A DNA stretch of 64,000 nucleotides, from NCBI GenBank assembly GCA_016802295.1, contig JAESIW010000137.1, positions 4,040,031 to 4,104,030 on the forward strand, written 5' to 3'. Below, piece after piece: positions 9,299 through 20,794 of the stretch (its first letter is position 1; each line of letters opens with the position of its first letter). This stretch comes from Brachionus rotundiformis. Its lineage: Eukaryota; Rotifera; Eurotatoria; Ploima; Brachionidae. A model generated the notes under the pieces. It was not told where the DNA came from and ran no database searches. It was given only the letters and a program-made list of their open reading frames with translations. Both the position numbers and the translations under genes were made by a program.

Positions 9299-10881
9299 TA
9301 TCTTTTCTTGTTACTCAGTTAATCAAGCATATCTGAAGTACAAGTGGAAAGTGTATTTTACTACTGTTTAGGTTGCTATATCAGCCACTAAAGACTTTTT
9401 TTCTAAATTAAATGAATATCATTTCTCAAAATGTTAATCACACTATTTTAATTAATGAATAATATCGTTTTTGCATAGTTTTTCGTTGATAAATAAATAG
9501 TTTAAAAAAAAAAAGCTGAAAAAATAACTCGAATATGAAAAATTCTTATATAAAAATAAAAACTGCATCCGAACGATATTTAAATGAAGAAGATACAAAT
9601 CATAAAAGTTTTTTTTCACTTTTATTAAAAGGAGAAATTTAAAAAAATATTTAGTGAAAAATATTTATCATCAAGTCACATTATTTATTTAGGGTTTCTA
9701 TTTAATGCCCTTTTAAACTCTTTTGAAGAAATTTAGTAAGAAAAAAAGTGATTGAGGAGCATCTCATTTTCAAAAATTTATCTAAATTTATGTACAAGTA
9801 ATAAACTTAAAATTCCTTTTCAAAATCAAAAACTTAATTTGACTTCATTTTCCTTATGTGAATCTGCTGGATTATAATATTTTCCAATTATATCACAAAA
9901 TGGCAAAATATTTATTTGGTAGAGTAAAAAAATGAAAAAAAAGTAAAAGAATAAAGAGCCAAAGTATTATTTTATAATTATATAAAAATAAACTCTATTA
10001 CTATATAAATTATTTCTAAAAATTTTACATGGTTGTACTTGACAAAAAATCAAAACCTGTCCGCCATGTTAAAAGATTTGTATACGACAATAGGTGATCC
10101 CTTATTTTATTTTATAGTAAATACTTAAAAAAGACATGACAACAGTCTTACTCTTACAGCTAAAAATAAAATGTTTCGTCTTTATATCAATTAGATGAAG
10201 CGCTAATTTTTGAGATATTTTCCAAAGAATCTAACTTTTTATTTGTAATATTCAAAGCCAAGCCGGTTTTGGTTTAAAAGATTTATTTTGAATTTACTTA
10301 CAAAAATAGACAAAATTATAAAAAACCAGCCATGCGTAGAGGATGTGGTATGGTGCGACTTCTGAAACTAAAACGTTCCATTGGTTTATATTAACTAATA
10401 AAATATAAAACTGAAAAAAGTTAGTCGAAGAATTAATCTAGTAACTTTGTCATCAATCCTTTGTTAACTTTTTCGATCCTCGCCAATTAAATAGATTGAT
10501 GTTGCCCTCAAATATTTGGAATTAAACAGATGTGAGATAAATGCATGAATATAAAGAGTTATATGTTAAAGAACTCAAGCTAGTCTCAGATTTCTTTTCA
10601 TCAAGGGCGCTGTTTTTTTTATATTTTTAAAAACAGTTTGAATAAATATTTTTTTGCATAATTAGCTTTTTAATTCGATAATCCAATCAATAGGAAATAT
10701 CGTAGAACTATGGTTTTGCATTTATTCTACAAGATTTTATGTCCCTTTCGACTCAATATGCTAAACTGTTTTCTTGAATATAAAATAAACTAAGCATAAG
10801 CTCTAGGATACTACATCCTCTATGGCTTAAAAAATTAAAAAAAATCTTCCAAAGTTTATAATTTTAGATTCATGAGCGAGT
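9299..10881 (+). other. AT-rich intergenic stretch with a short inverted pair
   Basis: No gene supported. A ~25-bp imperfect inverted pair (GCCATGCGTAGAGGATGTGG near 10334 and the complement of GCCATAGAGGATGTAGTA near 10810) brackets about 480 bp and could be the ends of another small non-autonomous element. Confidence 0.4.
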
Positions 10882-11073
10882 TTATTTATCATAGTATTTA
10901 GAATTCGGATTGACTTGAACATGCTGAGTTTGAGTTTTGACTCTTGCTGATTTCCTGGTAGCATTCTCAGGAATTTGACCATTATCATTACCCATCAAAG
11001 CTTTGCTCCGACTCAAGCCTAATTCACAAGACCCTGTCACTTCACCAAAATGATCCACCGCTTTCCCAAGCAT
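10882..11073 (-). CDS. hypothetical 63-residue protein
   Basis: A 63-codon frame whose amino-acid composition (KAVDHFGEVTGS, GNDNGQIPENATRKSARV) is balanced, unlike the Lys/Asn/Ile/Phe-rich chance frames of this AT-rich DNA. It lies about 70 bp upstream of the duplicated PABPN1 promoter, on the opposite strand, so a shared divergent promoter is possible. I recognise no domain, signal peptide or membrane segment. It could also be one exon of a larger gene or a fragment of an old gene. Confidence 0.35.
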   Translation of the reverse strand: MLGKAVDHFGEVTGSCELGLSRSKALMGNDNGQIPENATRKSARVKTQTQHVQVNPNSKYYDK

Positions 11074-11142
11074 TGACGAGTTCCTTGTTTAATATCAAAA
11101 ATTAACGAAAAAAAAATTTATTAACAATTGAACATTGAGACA

Positions 11143-11318
11143 AAAAAAGTGTCACTTCTGTTGAAAATAAAATTAATTTAAACTTGTTGAGACGGACACG
11201 TCCCCCGGTGTGGTCCCCATCCAAATCTATTTATCAGCGCGCATTATTTTCGCCTAGTACATGCATTGAATATTTAAACACCGAGGCATTCGATATAAAT
11301 AAAAGTTCTTCTAAGTGG
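11143..11318 (+). promoter_or_regulatory. PABPN1-like gene promoter (duplicated block, copy 2)
   Basis: Direct repeat of 1311-1475. It contains CAGCGCGCATTATTTTCGCC, ATGCATTGAATATTTAAACA and the TATA-like GATATAAATAAAA about 110 bp before the ATG at 11406. GC-rich elements stand out from the A/T-rich background, and conservation between the duplicates supports function (inference). Confidence 0.6.
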
Positions 11319-11405
11319 TGTTCGTATGTGTGTTCATATAAATTTTAAAAAATATTTTTTTTCTAAATTCATTCGTTTATAAGATATAGAGAACAAAATC
11401 GAAAA

Positions 11406-12104
11406 ATGTCGGATAATCAAAACGATAATTTGATATTTGAGTCGGCCGAGAACCAAGAGCCACAAGAGAACCAGGCAGGCGGCGAGAGCACCGAGCCGAT
11501 GAACGAGGACGCAGACTTGTTTGACATTAAGCAGCGAGTGAAGGGAATGGACGAGGAGGCGGCCAGGCTGCTTCAGCTACAGAACGAAATGGAGCAGCAG
11601 CTCAAGTCGACGAACAGCCCGACGTCGGCAGGCGGGCCGTTCGGCGGCTTCATGACCGCCGAGGAAAAGCTCGAAGCAGACGCGCGGTCAATCTACGTCG
11701 GCAACGTTGACTACTCGGCCACAGCGCAAGAGCTCGAGGCGCACTTTCACGGCTGCGGCTCCATAAACAGGGTGACTATCCTCTGCGACAAGTTTAGCGG
11801 GCATCCGAAGGGCTTTGCCTACGTGGAGTTTGGCGACAAGGACTCCGTCCAGACCGCCATGGCGCTGGACGACTCGCTCTTCAAGGGCCGCCAGATCAAG
11901 GTCGTCAGCAAGCGGACCAACCGACCAGGCATCAGCACCACCGACAGGGGCCGAGGGCGCGGCGCAGCCTACAACTTCGGCTACATGGGCCGCGGTCGTG
12001 GCGGCTACGGCATGCCCAGAGGCGGAGGATACGCCCCTTTCATGCGCTCATACCGCGGCAGAGTTGTCAAGGGCCGTGGTGCGTACGGCTACGCGCCCTA
12101 CTAA
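11406..12104 (+). CDS. PABPN1: nuclear poly(A)-binding protein 2 (PABPN1-like)
   Basis: 232 residues, one exon. Order of parts: acidic N-terminus (1-38), a predicted coiled coil (about 38-68, DIKQRVKGMDEEAARLLQLQ), the AEEK linker helix, an RRM (about 95-171) with RNP2 IYVGNV and RNP1 KGFAYVEF, then TNRPGISTTDRGRGRG and an Arg/Gly/Tyr tail to GYAPY. This is the complete PABPN1 architecture: the protein coats growing poly(A) tails in the nucleus, stimulates poly(A) polymerase and sets tail length. The human poly-alanine start is absent. The absence of introns and the unusually GC-rich codons suggest an old retrocopy or a highly expressed gene. Its own promoter block lies just upstream; a 538-bp inverted-repeat arm begins about 230 bp downstream. 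The shortened sister lies at 2158. Confidence 0.93.
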   Translation: MSDNQNDNLIFESAENQEPQENQAGGESTEPMNEDADLFDIKQRVKGMDEEAARLLQLQNEMEQQLKSTNSPTSAGGPFGGFMTAEEKLEADARSIYVGNVDYSATAQELEAHFHGCGSINRVTILCDKFSGHPKGFAYVEFGDKDSVQTAMALDDSLFKGRQIKVVSKRTNRPGISTTDRGRGRGAAYNFGYMGRGRGGYGMPRGGGYAPFMRSYRGRVVKGRGAYGYAPY

Positions 12105-12330
12105 CACTTAACCAAACCGTCATTAAAACCACATGATTAGTTTGTTGTTCGAAAAATTTTCTTTTTTGTTTTTTCTCTTTATTATGAAGTGATTCGGTAG
12201 TGTTATAGATGTAGCGAGAGAATTGAGCTCGTCAGCATATACACTTGGCCGGTCAGTTTTGTAAATAATTTATGAAGAATAAAAAAAATAAAAAATAAAT
12301 ATTTATTGGTTTATACAAAAAAAAAATATG

Positions 12331-12868
12331 AGTCAATTTTATTAAGCTAATTATTGTTATTTTTTGTAACAAAAAATGATTAGTTTTTATAATTTTTTGT
12401 TGTTAATTTTTAATAAACAATGCTTTAGGATTGTCAAAAAAAATAAAAAAATACTCAAAAATGAATGATGATTTAAAAAAAAGTGTTCTAAAGCATTAAA
12501 ATGTCACTCATTGGTTTTATTAAATTGTTGTTTTGTTCTCTAAACTTTTAATATCTAATTAAATCAAGCCTTACTAAAAAAGTAGTTTCAAATAATTGAA
12601 TTCATTTGAATCAATTAGCTCAGAGGGTCCAACGCAAGTCCTGTCTATTATTTAAAAATCAAATTTCTCAAAAAGATTGTTAAAAGATCACAAATAGTTT
12701 ATCTTGGTAACAAAACATCAAAACGAACAGCTCTAGAATTGGGTTGGTCACAGACTTGAGCTTTAGGTCACCTTCTTTTTCTGATTGTTATTAATGATTT
12801 TTTTTTATCTCATAAGAAAATTTGGTATAAAATTGTTTGATGATCATTAGTCATACTTATAAGAACCT
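12331..12868 (-). repeat. right arm of ~535-bp inverted repeat
   Basis: Reverse complement of 700-1234. Here it sits downstream of PABPN1 copy 2, whereas the left arm sits upstream of copy 1's promoter, so the arms bracket the pair. No ORF. It could be long terminal inverted repeats of a large element or an inverted duplication. Confidence 0.85.
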
Positions 12869-13671
12869 TGACGGCAAGTTGTTTATGGTCAAATTAAAAT
12901 GATCATGCTCAAAAATTATTATAAAATTATTTTTTTAATATTTTCGACATAAAAATTTATTGCAGAACCACATTTTAAAGTAAACATTCAATGTTAAGCC
13001 TAAATTTTTATGTCTGAAGAATTCTGCAAAAAATTATGCATAATTTTGCACAATATCCTATCATGATTAAATATGTTCTGTTAACAAGGTAGATATTAAT
13101 AGGAGAAAAATCTATTGAACGAGCCTTTCTAGAAAAATAATTTTTTACTCTTGAAATGATAAATCTTAGTGGAAACAAAATAAAAATTGTAAATGAAAAA
13201 ATATACAAAAAGTTATTATTTATCGATCCTTAAATTTTCAAAACTTAAATTTGAAGTAAATAATTTTAATGATATTAACAACTTCTGATTGTGATTATAA
13301 AATATTAGAAATAAAAATTTTAAATTGAATAAAAATCGTTCTGATAAGACAGAGCCGAGTAAAATTTTTGATCAAATTTCAAGCGCTCAATCTTGCTCAA
13401 ACATATCATAGATGTGCAATAAAATTTCATTGCGTTTTTAGAAATTCCAATCATTTTTCAAAAATTTAAAAATAAAGCTTTTAAATGTTAAAAGAATAAA
13501 AAATCTGCGATGAAATTTAATTGCGCATTTAAAAATGTTTGAACAAGATTGACCATTTGAAATTTGATCAAAAATTTTACTTTGCTTAAGACAGCCAACT
13601 TTAATCCTTACATTGTGTGAGGATTACTAAGTTAAACATTTATTGCCTACATAACTTATTTTTGATTCAGT
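12869..13671 (+). other. AT-rich intergenic stretch
   Basis: No gene supported. A loose inverted pair (AAATTTTTGATCAAATTTCAAG near 13356 and its complement near 13557), with TGCGTTTTTA/TGCGCATTTA-type segments between, suggests a small degraded palindromic repeat. Confidence 0.4.
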
Positions 13672-13880
13672 CCATGGCTTGTCAAACTTGAAAATATTTG
13701 GGAATCAATGATCAGACTGCAGGCTCTTACAAACTCCTCCCAATCACCGAGTTTATAGACCATGTATGCGAAAAAACACTCAATAGAATCCTGGCTGACC
13801 CAAACCATCCCATCACGTCATGTCAATCACGCAACAAGTCTCTATCTTGTTTAATCATATAGTAGTAGTAGTAGTAGTAA
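13672..13880 (+). mobile_element. retroelement 3' end with (AGT)n tail
   Basis: A plus-strand frame reads KLLPITEFIDHVCEKTLNRI, then LADPNHPITSCQSRNKSLS and a stop. It resembles the C-terminus of a LINE-type polyprotein and is followed directly by a (TAG)n microsatellite (13861-13880), as at the end of the element at 26470. Confidence 0.5.
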
Positions 13881-14500
13881 ATAATACTGCGTAAATAATA
13901 TAACTAGTTTATAATTTATAATTTATATATTTTGTATCTTTGTTACGATATGTCTGACAATTCTTACTTTATATTTTAATAATAATTATTGTACAATTAG
14001 ATTTAATTCTCAAATCAATAACTTTAATCAATAAAACGTTTAAATCTTAAGCTAATTTATTGTTAATTTTCCTTTTTTCTTTTATTTACTTTATCTAGGA
14101 ATACCAAAGCGAAAGTCAGTGGAATTTGTCATCTGCTTTTTGTGGTGGTGGTGGAGAATTATTTAAACATCCTGACCTAAAGAGTCTGATTAGCTTAATT
14201 TTAAAAAAAAAATTTATTAAATTACACAATGTTCACCAACGTAACTTATTACAACCTATATTTGTAATATATTATGGAACAATGAAGGGATTCCAAGATT
14301 CTGAAGAACAAAAAGGACACTTTTAATTTTATTTCAATTTTTTTGACATAATGATTATAACAAAATGGTAAGGGGTACAAAATTTATATTAAAGTGAATT
14401 ATTTATTAATATTTTGAAGCACTTGATTGTTATGTTACTTCATTGTATTCGTTAATTATATTATAAAAAATTAATCTTTTATTTAAAATTGAAAGTTTAA
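13881..14500 (+). other. intergenic, no gene supported
   Basis: Mostly A/T-rich. A 66-codon frame at 14126-14326 (CGGGGELFKHPDLKSLISL) is more protein-like than background and could be a relic exon, but I cannot assign it to a family. Confidence 0.4.
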
Positions 14501-15472
14501 CTAGGCTAATTGTTGACAAATTGTTAAAAATTCTGATTTATCATTAAAATCTCCAATTTCTAACTCATGTACCATTAAGGCATTTTCATTTAATAAATAA
14601 TCTGTTCCGCCATCATTATTTGGTTCACCAGTTAAAAATCCATAAACTTTGGATCCATCTGGCCAAACAAATGGTTCACCTACGTAGCTTATTTTTGAAT
14701 CAGTCCAAGGCCAGTCTAGCTTGAAAATATGTCGTTCAGTCAATGTCTTTGGTCTCCACAAATATGAATTCAAGTTTTCACAAAAGGATTTTGCCAAATT
14801 GAAGTTTCTGTTTCCGTCCTTTTTATAGCAATTGAATGGATAATTGTTATAGGTTGTAAAGCCACTCATGCATGGTGTACAAGATCCATTTTCATTCAAT
14901 CTGTAATGACCACTTGTACAATTGTAATCACTTATTCTTTTCTCACAGCTTGAATAGAAAAAATTATTTATAAAATTATTTAAAATAAAATTAAAAATTA
15001 GACATACTTTGAACCAAAGTATCCATTTCCACATAGACAAAGATAGTCATGCAATCTGTTAACACAAATTGCACCATTTTTACAAGATAAACTACTACAA
15101 TGACTTTTTATTTTAGATAAAACAAATAAATAAAATGAAGAAATATTTTTTGAAAATTTACTCAATAATAAATTTCTTCTCGAAAGCAAGATTTGAATTA
15201 GTCTGATTGATCAAGTGACTAAGGGCATATTCAGTGTGTAGACTACAAATGTTATTTTTGTAGACTACAAATGAACAAAATTCATTCCTCATGCATTCGC
15301 TGAAACAAAAGTATTTGTTTGTTTTTGAGAAAAGTGTTGTATTTGGTGCCAAACTGAAGTTGCCAAAAGGAACATCCGTTCCATTGGTCAAAAAAAATAT
15401 TACCGCTGATTTCGATTGTTGGCTTTTTGCATGTAAGATTAAAGTAATGATAATTTGGATAATTTTTTTCAT
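14501..15472 (-). CDS. secreted PAN/apple-like + EGF-like + C-type-lectin-like protein (copy C)
   Basis: Three exons on the minus strand: 15162-15472, 15008-15103 and 14501-14948; introns are 58 and 59 bp (GTAAAT...AAG, GTATGT...CAAG). 284 residues predicted. Same order as copy A: signal peptide (MKKIIQIIITLILHA), PAN-like module (CFSECMRNEFCSFVVYKNNIC), EGF-like domain completed across intron 2 (CLCGNGYFGSNCEK), then a lectin-like domain with CTPCMSGFTTYNNYPFNCY, FVWPDGSKVYGF, GEPNN and a terminal ICQQ. Exon 3 is 6 bp longer than in A (KRISDYNC versus KIINNC). All frames are open and splice sites intact, so probably functional. Orientation is opposite to A and B. Confidence 0.85.
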
Positions 15473-15784
15473 TTCAAAAATTTTTTAAAATTTATGTTAT
15501 TTTTCCTATAAAATTTGAGCCTCGGTAAAATTTTTTAATTTCTTAAAAAAACTTTCAAGTTAATGTGTTCAATTAATTTTTTTTAATGAAAAAAAATCAT
15601 TAAAATTACATTAAGAGTAAATTATAAACATAAGAAATAAGAAAACAGTTATTGTTTTTATAATACATAATACAATTTGTTAAATAATGAATTAGATGTT
15701 TTTCATTGTATTATGACTTGAGCTCCAAAAATACTTCGTAAATTCATTTTTGTAGATTGATTTAACAATTATAATTTTTTTTGA

Positions 15785-15930
15785 GAGACGTATATTTTTT
15801 TTTGGTACCAAAACAAAGTTTGTAAAAGGAATATCTTTTCCTTTGATTAAATTAATTCAAATACCTTTCTTGTTTTCAAAAATATTTTTATTAACCAATT
15901 ATAAAAGGCGAAAAGTTGAATAACTTTCAT
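15785..15930 (-). pseudogene. broken first exon of the lectin family (copy H)
   Basis: An ATG at 15928-15930 starts MKVIQLFAF, like the family signal peptides. After stops and a frameshift the minus strand reads NLIKGKDIPFTNFVLVPK, matching the PAN module's GKDVPFGNFSLAPN segment. No EGF or lectin exons follow. It lies upstream of copy C on the same strand, a leftover of tandem duplication. Confidence 0.6.
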
Positions 15931-16186
15931 TTTTTAATAATAAAAAAAGAAGTAACAATTATTAACTTTGTACCCACAGATAAGCATATTAAATTAATTG
16001 AAGATGCTTTCCTGTACAAACTTTGGTCAAAGTTTAGAAAAATTAAATAATTTATAGTTTCCATGTACACCTGAATGACAGATGACATTCAATCTAGCAG
16101 AGTGTCCTTGAAAATTTTGGTTCAATTGTGATTTTGGTTAATTTTTGGAAAATATATTTTATAAAATTATTTTAATATTCATATAA

Positions 16187-17823
16187 TTAATAAATTTTCT
16201 CATTTTTTTTCAAAATAAATATTTTGGGAATTTTTTTAATTTTCAGCAGAGGAAAATAAGTCCTTGATAAATAAATTCCATTATAAGCTTTAATAAAATA
16301 TAGAATTTTATGTGTTGATTTATATTGGTGTAATCTTTGGTCATTTTCGGAATCTGCTTCAATGAGTAGATGGCTGAAATTTAGCATTTCTTTTGATCCA
16401 GGTTTTAGACGTTCACTCTTGTCATAAATCCAATTTTTTCTATGTTGTTCCATAAATCTACTGATTCCAGTCTGGGCACTGAACACGTCTATGTGGACAT
16501 TTAGCTCTAGAATATTTTTGAACCACGATAAAAATGTATTTTTTAAAGTTTTTTTAATTATTACTTGATTCTTTTGACTCGATATGGTGTAATTTGTTAA
16601 GAGCTTCAGCACCTGGGTAATTAAGGCTAGAAACATGCAAAAAGCCAGCTGCTATCACCAAATTAATAACCAAATGAGCGTACAAGCCCAACAAAATTAC
16701 ATTTTTAAGCCAATAATTTAAGCGTATCTTTCGACTTTAAAAAAATTAAGTTAATTTAAAAAAAATCTTAATTTTAAGTAAACCTACAAATCATCGATAC
16801 CTTTGGCAGCAATTGTATTCAGCAATGGAAATACATACATTACGAATCTGAGTTCTTTATGTGGCAAGAATGAGTAAACAAATACAAAACCAAGAGATGG
16901 AATTAAAAAATGTTTTATTGTTTTTTTCCATTGGTAAATTAGTCCAAATGGAACGATTAGGATGGATAATAAAAGAGCTCTAGGTATGGCTGAATAGAAG
17001 TACCATAAGAATGGTGATACACCGTATTCGTGGCTTTTGTTAAGAACTGTGTTAAACCAGAGAACTTTTCCCTCTGGCCAAAGCCAATATTGCCAAAAAT
17101 AACTATCCACTAAAACAGAAAGGGTGATAAAGCCAATCAAACTCAAAATTCCAACAGTTATTGTTCGAAAAAGAGAAATTTTTTGGTCTATTAGTGAAAT
17201 TAAGAGCATCAAGCCTGAAATGATGCAAAGTTCTGATCGAAATATCAAAATATTGGCAGCGGATAAGACAATAAATTTGGTTTGATTGTTTTTGAGCCAA
17301 TAAGCCATCGAGTGCAAGACTTTAGGGACAAAAATAAAATTAAGTAATTAAGAAATAGTCTAAATTTACACAAAAATAGAGCAAATGTGTTTGGTAAAGT
17401 TCTGCCAAGATAAAACATAAAATGAAACTGAGTTATGGTCAACAAGATGGTTAATCTTGCAACATTTTGATTGAACATTCTCTTAACTGAGCTTGTGTAG
17501 TGAAATAGGCCACTGGTTACAAATAGAGCTAGGACAAATCTGACCAAAATTTGTACCAAAAATAAATTATCACTTAGCAAAAGCACTAATTTGGCTAGTG
17601 GAGCCGAAACTGCAGCGATTGATAATGCACCCAAAAACGTTCTTGGTACAACACCAGGAAATTTTAAATGATCGTATTCATTGATGTTTGTTTTATGAAT
17701 TAGAATATCGTGAATGGCTTGTAAATTAAATGACTCCTCTACTTTGTTATACGGACAGTATAAAATATGTACTAATGAAACAAATATAAATATCAAATTT
17801 AATAAATAAGAAAATTTTGGCAT
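16187..17823 (-). CDS. ALG12: dolichyl-P-Man:Man7GlcNAc2-PP-dolichol alpha-1,6-mannosyltransferase
   Basis: Four exons on the minus strand: 17370-17823, 16788-17319, 16565-16734 and 16187-16506; introns are 50, 53 and 58 bp and all phases join. 491 residues predicted, close to human ALG12 (488). The ER-membrane enzyme adds the eighth mannose in alpha-1,6 linkage to the lipid-linked N-glycan precursor. Matching hallmarks in order: CPYNKVEESFNLQAIHD, DHLKFPGVVPRTFLG, FHFMFYLGRTLPNTFALFL, WPEGKVLWFNTVLNKS, SPFLWYFYSAIPRALL, FLPHKELRFVMYVFP (the GT22-family HKE.RF motif), NYPGAEAL and HIDVFSAQTGISRF. Multiple hydrophobic segments fit a polytopic protein. Exons 3 and 4 must be joined by a 58-bp intron because the frames differ; the junction gives HHIESKESKLNVHIDV. 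Confidence 0.95.
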
Positions 17824-18448
17824 CTAAAAATTTAAAAATTTTGTGAAATGTATAAAAATAAAACAAAACACTTAAAAATTAAATCAAAGCTTGAGTATAT
17901 GAATATTGATGGTACAATGAAAAAATGTTTAAAATCAATCATAATTTTTTAATTTTAATTTTTAAATTTATTTCAATTTTTTATCAATCATTTTAAAAAA
18001 TACCAACCATCTTTTTTAAAAAACTATATCTAAATACTTTCTATTTATTATTTATTTTCTATTTAATTATTTTCATAGATTAAAAAGTATACTATTTAAT
18101 TAAAATATATTTTTCAACATAACACTTTAGTATTTCGTATGTCTTTCTCTCATTATTCAAACATCGTAATGTATATTAAATTTTAAGCGACTAAGTTTAT
18201 ATTATTAAAAATAGATAATTTTATAATAAATTTGTTAATACTTTACAGTTAACTCTTTTGAAAAAGTGCATTAATTTTAAGTTAGAACAGAGTACGGTAT
18301 CTTTAGTTATAGAAATTTTATATAATATTTTCTAATAGAAAAATACTGTTCCTGGAATGATATTCAGTTTTTAATAAAACAGATGTCTGTCAACTTGTGT
18401 AAAAAGATCTGATATGATGTAACACTTTGCTCAAATCAATGATTTGTT
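17824..18448 (+). other. AT-rich stretch, includes ALG12 promoter
   Basis: A/T-rich with no ORF. The ALG12 promoter must lie at its left edge, since the gene reads leftward from 17823. No clear motif. Confidence 0.5.
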
Positions 18449-18968
18449 TGTAATGCCTATTAAGGGCATCTTGAAGTTGATGATCATTTCAATTCAAAGA
18501 GTTTATCTTTATATATTAGAATTTATCTTTGATTTAATTTCATTAACTTTAATGTTATGTTATGTAAATTTAAAGAATAAATAATTTTAAAAAAATTTTG
18601 TTAGCCCATTGATAAGGTCGGTCTTTTTATTTTAAATGTATAAACTCATTTTTTGTATTGTTAACTTTGAATTTATTTCAAAAGTATGTGTAGACTAAAA
18701 TTAAATTTAAATATGAATTTCAGATATTAAATTCCAATTTTAAAAACACTTGAAAAAAATGTTAACATAAGATGAGATAATAAATTTGAAAAATAAATCT
18801 AATCAATCAAGTTGAGAAAATATTTTTCTAAAATTATTTATTTTATTAAATTTACATAACATAACATTATAATTAATAAAATTAAATCAAAGATAAATTC
18901 TAATATAAAGACAAACTCTTTCAATCGAAAGATCACCAATTTCAAGATGCCCTTTTTAGGAATGCTTA
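18449..18968. mobile_element. MITE-like element with ~140-bp terminal inverted repeats
   Basis: 18449-18595 and 18828-18968 are reverse complements at roughly 85-90 percent by eye. Shared blocks: the AAGGGCATCTTGAAGTTGAT end, AATTTATCTTTGATTTAAT and TAATGTTATGTTATGTAAAT. The core (about 230 bp) is non-coding. A solitary piece of the same end occurs at 56774-56811, so this is a repeated family. Confidence 0.75.
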
Positions 18969-19652
18969 ACTTGATACCACAAAGAAGGAAAATTTATTCT
19001 CTCGGAGTTAACTATCTTCTGGCAAAACCAACTTCTGGATATATTATTAATAATGAATTAAAAAAGATTCTTTCGGTCAACCTTAATGACCAATTTTGAG
19101 ATCAGGCAATAATTATCAGTCAAATGAAAGTTTATCTATACACTTAGAAATAAAATATTTAAAAAAATTGTATAAAGACAGTTTTTAATTAAACTCTTAT
19201 CATCAATTGACCAGTTGATTATTTTTAATCAAAATTTAACAGATTATTTTAAAAAATATTTTTTATTTTTTCAAAAATCAACTTATCACAAATTTCTAAG
19301 TCAAGGCTGAATGGTTATCATTATAATAATCTCAAAATTGGCCATTCAATGATCACACAACAAAGTTAAAAAATATTTTATTATGTAATAGTTACTTCAA
19401 GAACATACATTTCCTATCTAATAGATTTATAATAATAAAATTTTTTGAAAATGGCCATTAAATATTGGTATATAATCTGAACTTATTTTGAATAAATTAG
19501 ATAACATTGAAAGATAGACGAAAAAATAAAGGCTTCAAGTCCTTTATTTAAATTTTTTATTATATACGTAAAAATTTTTTAGTATATATATTTATTTTTT
19601 AGATTAAATTTACAATTAATAATTTTGTTTTATGATAGACCATTTTTTTTGT
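18969..19652 (+). other. AT-rich intergenic stretch
   Basis: No gene supported. Short inverted matches around GACCAATTTTGAGAT (about 19090) and ATCTCAAAATTGGCCATT (about 19330) hint at another small palindromic repeat. The ISY1 3' end lies at the right edge. Confidence 0.4.
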
Positions 19653-20554
19653 TTAGGCTTTGCCGGCCATTTGTTTCACCTGCTCCTCACTTTTCATCAA
19701 CTCAGGACTCACATACATCTTCAACAAGTCCAATTTTCTCTTTTCCAAAATGGCATTTTCGACTTCTTTCAGGGATGGTACATCAATGTGAATGTTTTTC
19801 GTTTGTGATTTACTATTTTCATATGAACTGTACAAAGGCTGATCTTCATCTTCAAATTCGGTTTGGTTGTAAACTTCCACATTCATTTCAGTATCAGGTC
19901 CTTCATCGAGTTTAAGGGCTTTAAAGTCCTCAATTTTTTTCCGCCTAGCTTCTTTTTCGCACTTTTCCTCCTGGGGCAGAAGCAGATAGTCCTCTTCGTC
20001 CAAGTAACCATAGTACTCTGCGTCTATTTCACGCATTAGGTCAGCTTTTGATTTTTTTGTCGGCTCTACCGACTCTTGCTCGAACAGTTCCTTGACTCCG
20101 GGAAGCTCTTTGGCTGCGCCGAAGTATTTGTATCCTTTGTTTGTAGGAACCTCTTTTCCCTCTTTGTCGAGAAGTTTCGGACCGACTTTTTTGTAGTCGG
20201 GTCCACCTAGCTCCACTATACGATCTTCCCAGAGGCCTTTTTCTTTCAAGAGTTTATTTATTTCATCGTTCAGGTCGCGGATTTTGAATTCGCCTAGACC
20301 AGCGTTTTGAATTTGGGTCACTTTTTTGGCTATGTCACGTATTACCAAATTTCGCCACCTCTCAGCCCTGCGCAAGCTCATTTCATCGTTTACATTTGTT
20401 GGTCTCTGGTCATCGAAGAGCTTGCCTTGTTCTTTTAATTGAAGTTGTCTCCATCGGGCTAAAGCTGTTCTATAAATTAAGAATAGATTAAGTATTAACA
20501 AGTGTGGATGTGTCTCAAGATGTCTTACACTGCTTTTTCTGAATTTCTAGCCAT
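19653..20554 (-). CDS. ISY1: pre-mRNA-splicing factor ISY1
   Basis: Two exons on the minus strand: 20529-20554 (26 bp, MARNSEKA plus two bases) and 19653-20469; the 59-bp intron runs GTAAGA...TATAG. 280 residues. The joined start MARNSEKAVTALARWRQ matches the family's MARN.EKA.TALAR.RQ, which fixes the tiny first exon. Conserved core: QIQNAGLGEFKIRDLNDEIN, LGGPDYKKVGPKLLD, NKGYKYFGAAKELPGVKELF and EYYGYLDEED, then an acidic and Lys-rich C-terminus with EVENAILEKRKLDLLKMY. ISY1 is a component of the Prp19/XAB2-associated active spliceosome, acting in catalytic-core stabilisation and fidelity. The C-terminus ends without the usual acidic repeats but length is near normal. Confidence 0.95.
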
Positions 20555-20794
20555 TGGGTTTTTTTTTACAAGATTAGAATTTTATTATGTATATAAATAT
20601 CATTTATTATTTTTAAATTTGAAAATTTCAGCTAAACGCTTTATAAAATTTACTTTTGGAAAGTTATTTGAATAAAATTGATACAAAATATTTTATTTAA
20701 AAATGCTTAATCTCTTGATGAAAATAAAAATTATCGTTATTATAAAAATTGTATTAGTTTATTTCTAAAATTTTTTTGTAATTAAAAAAGTTTA

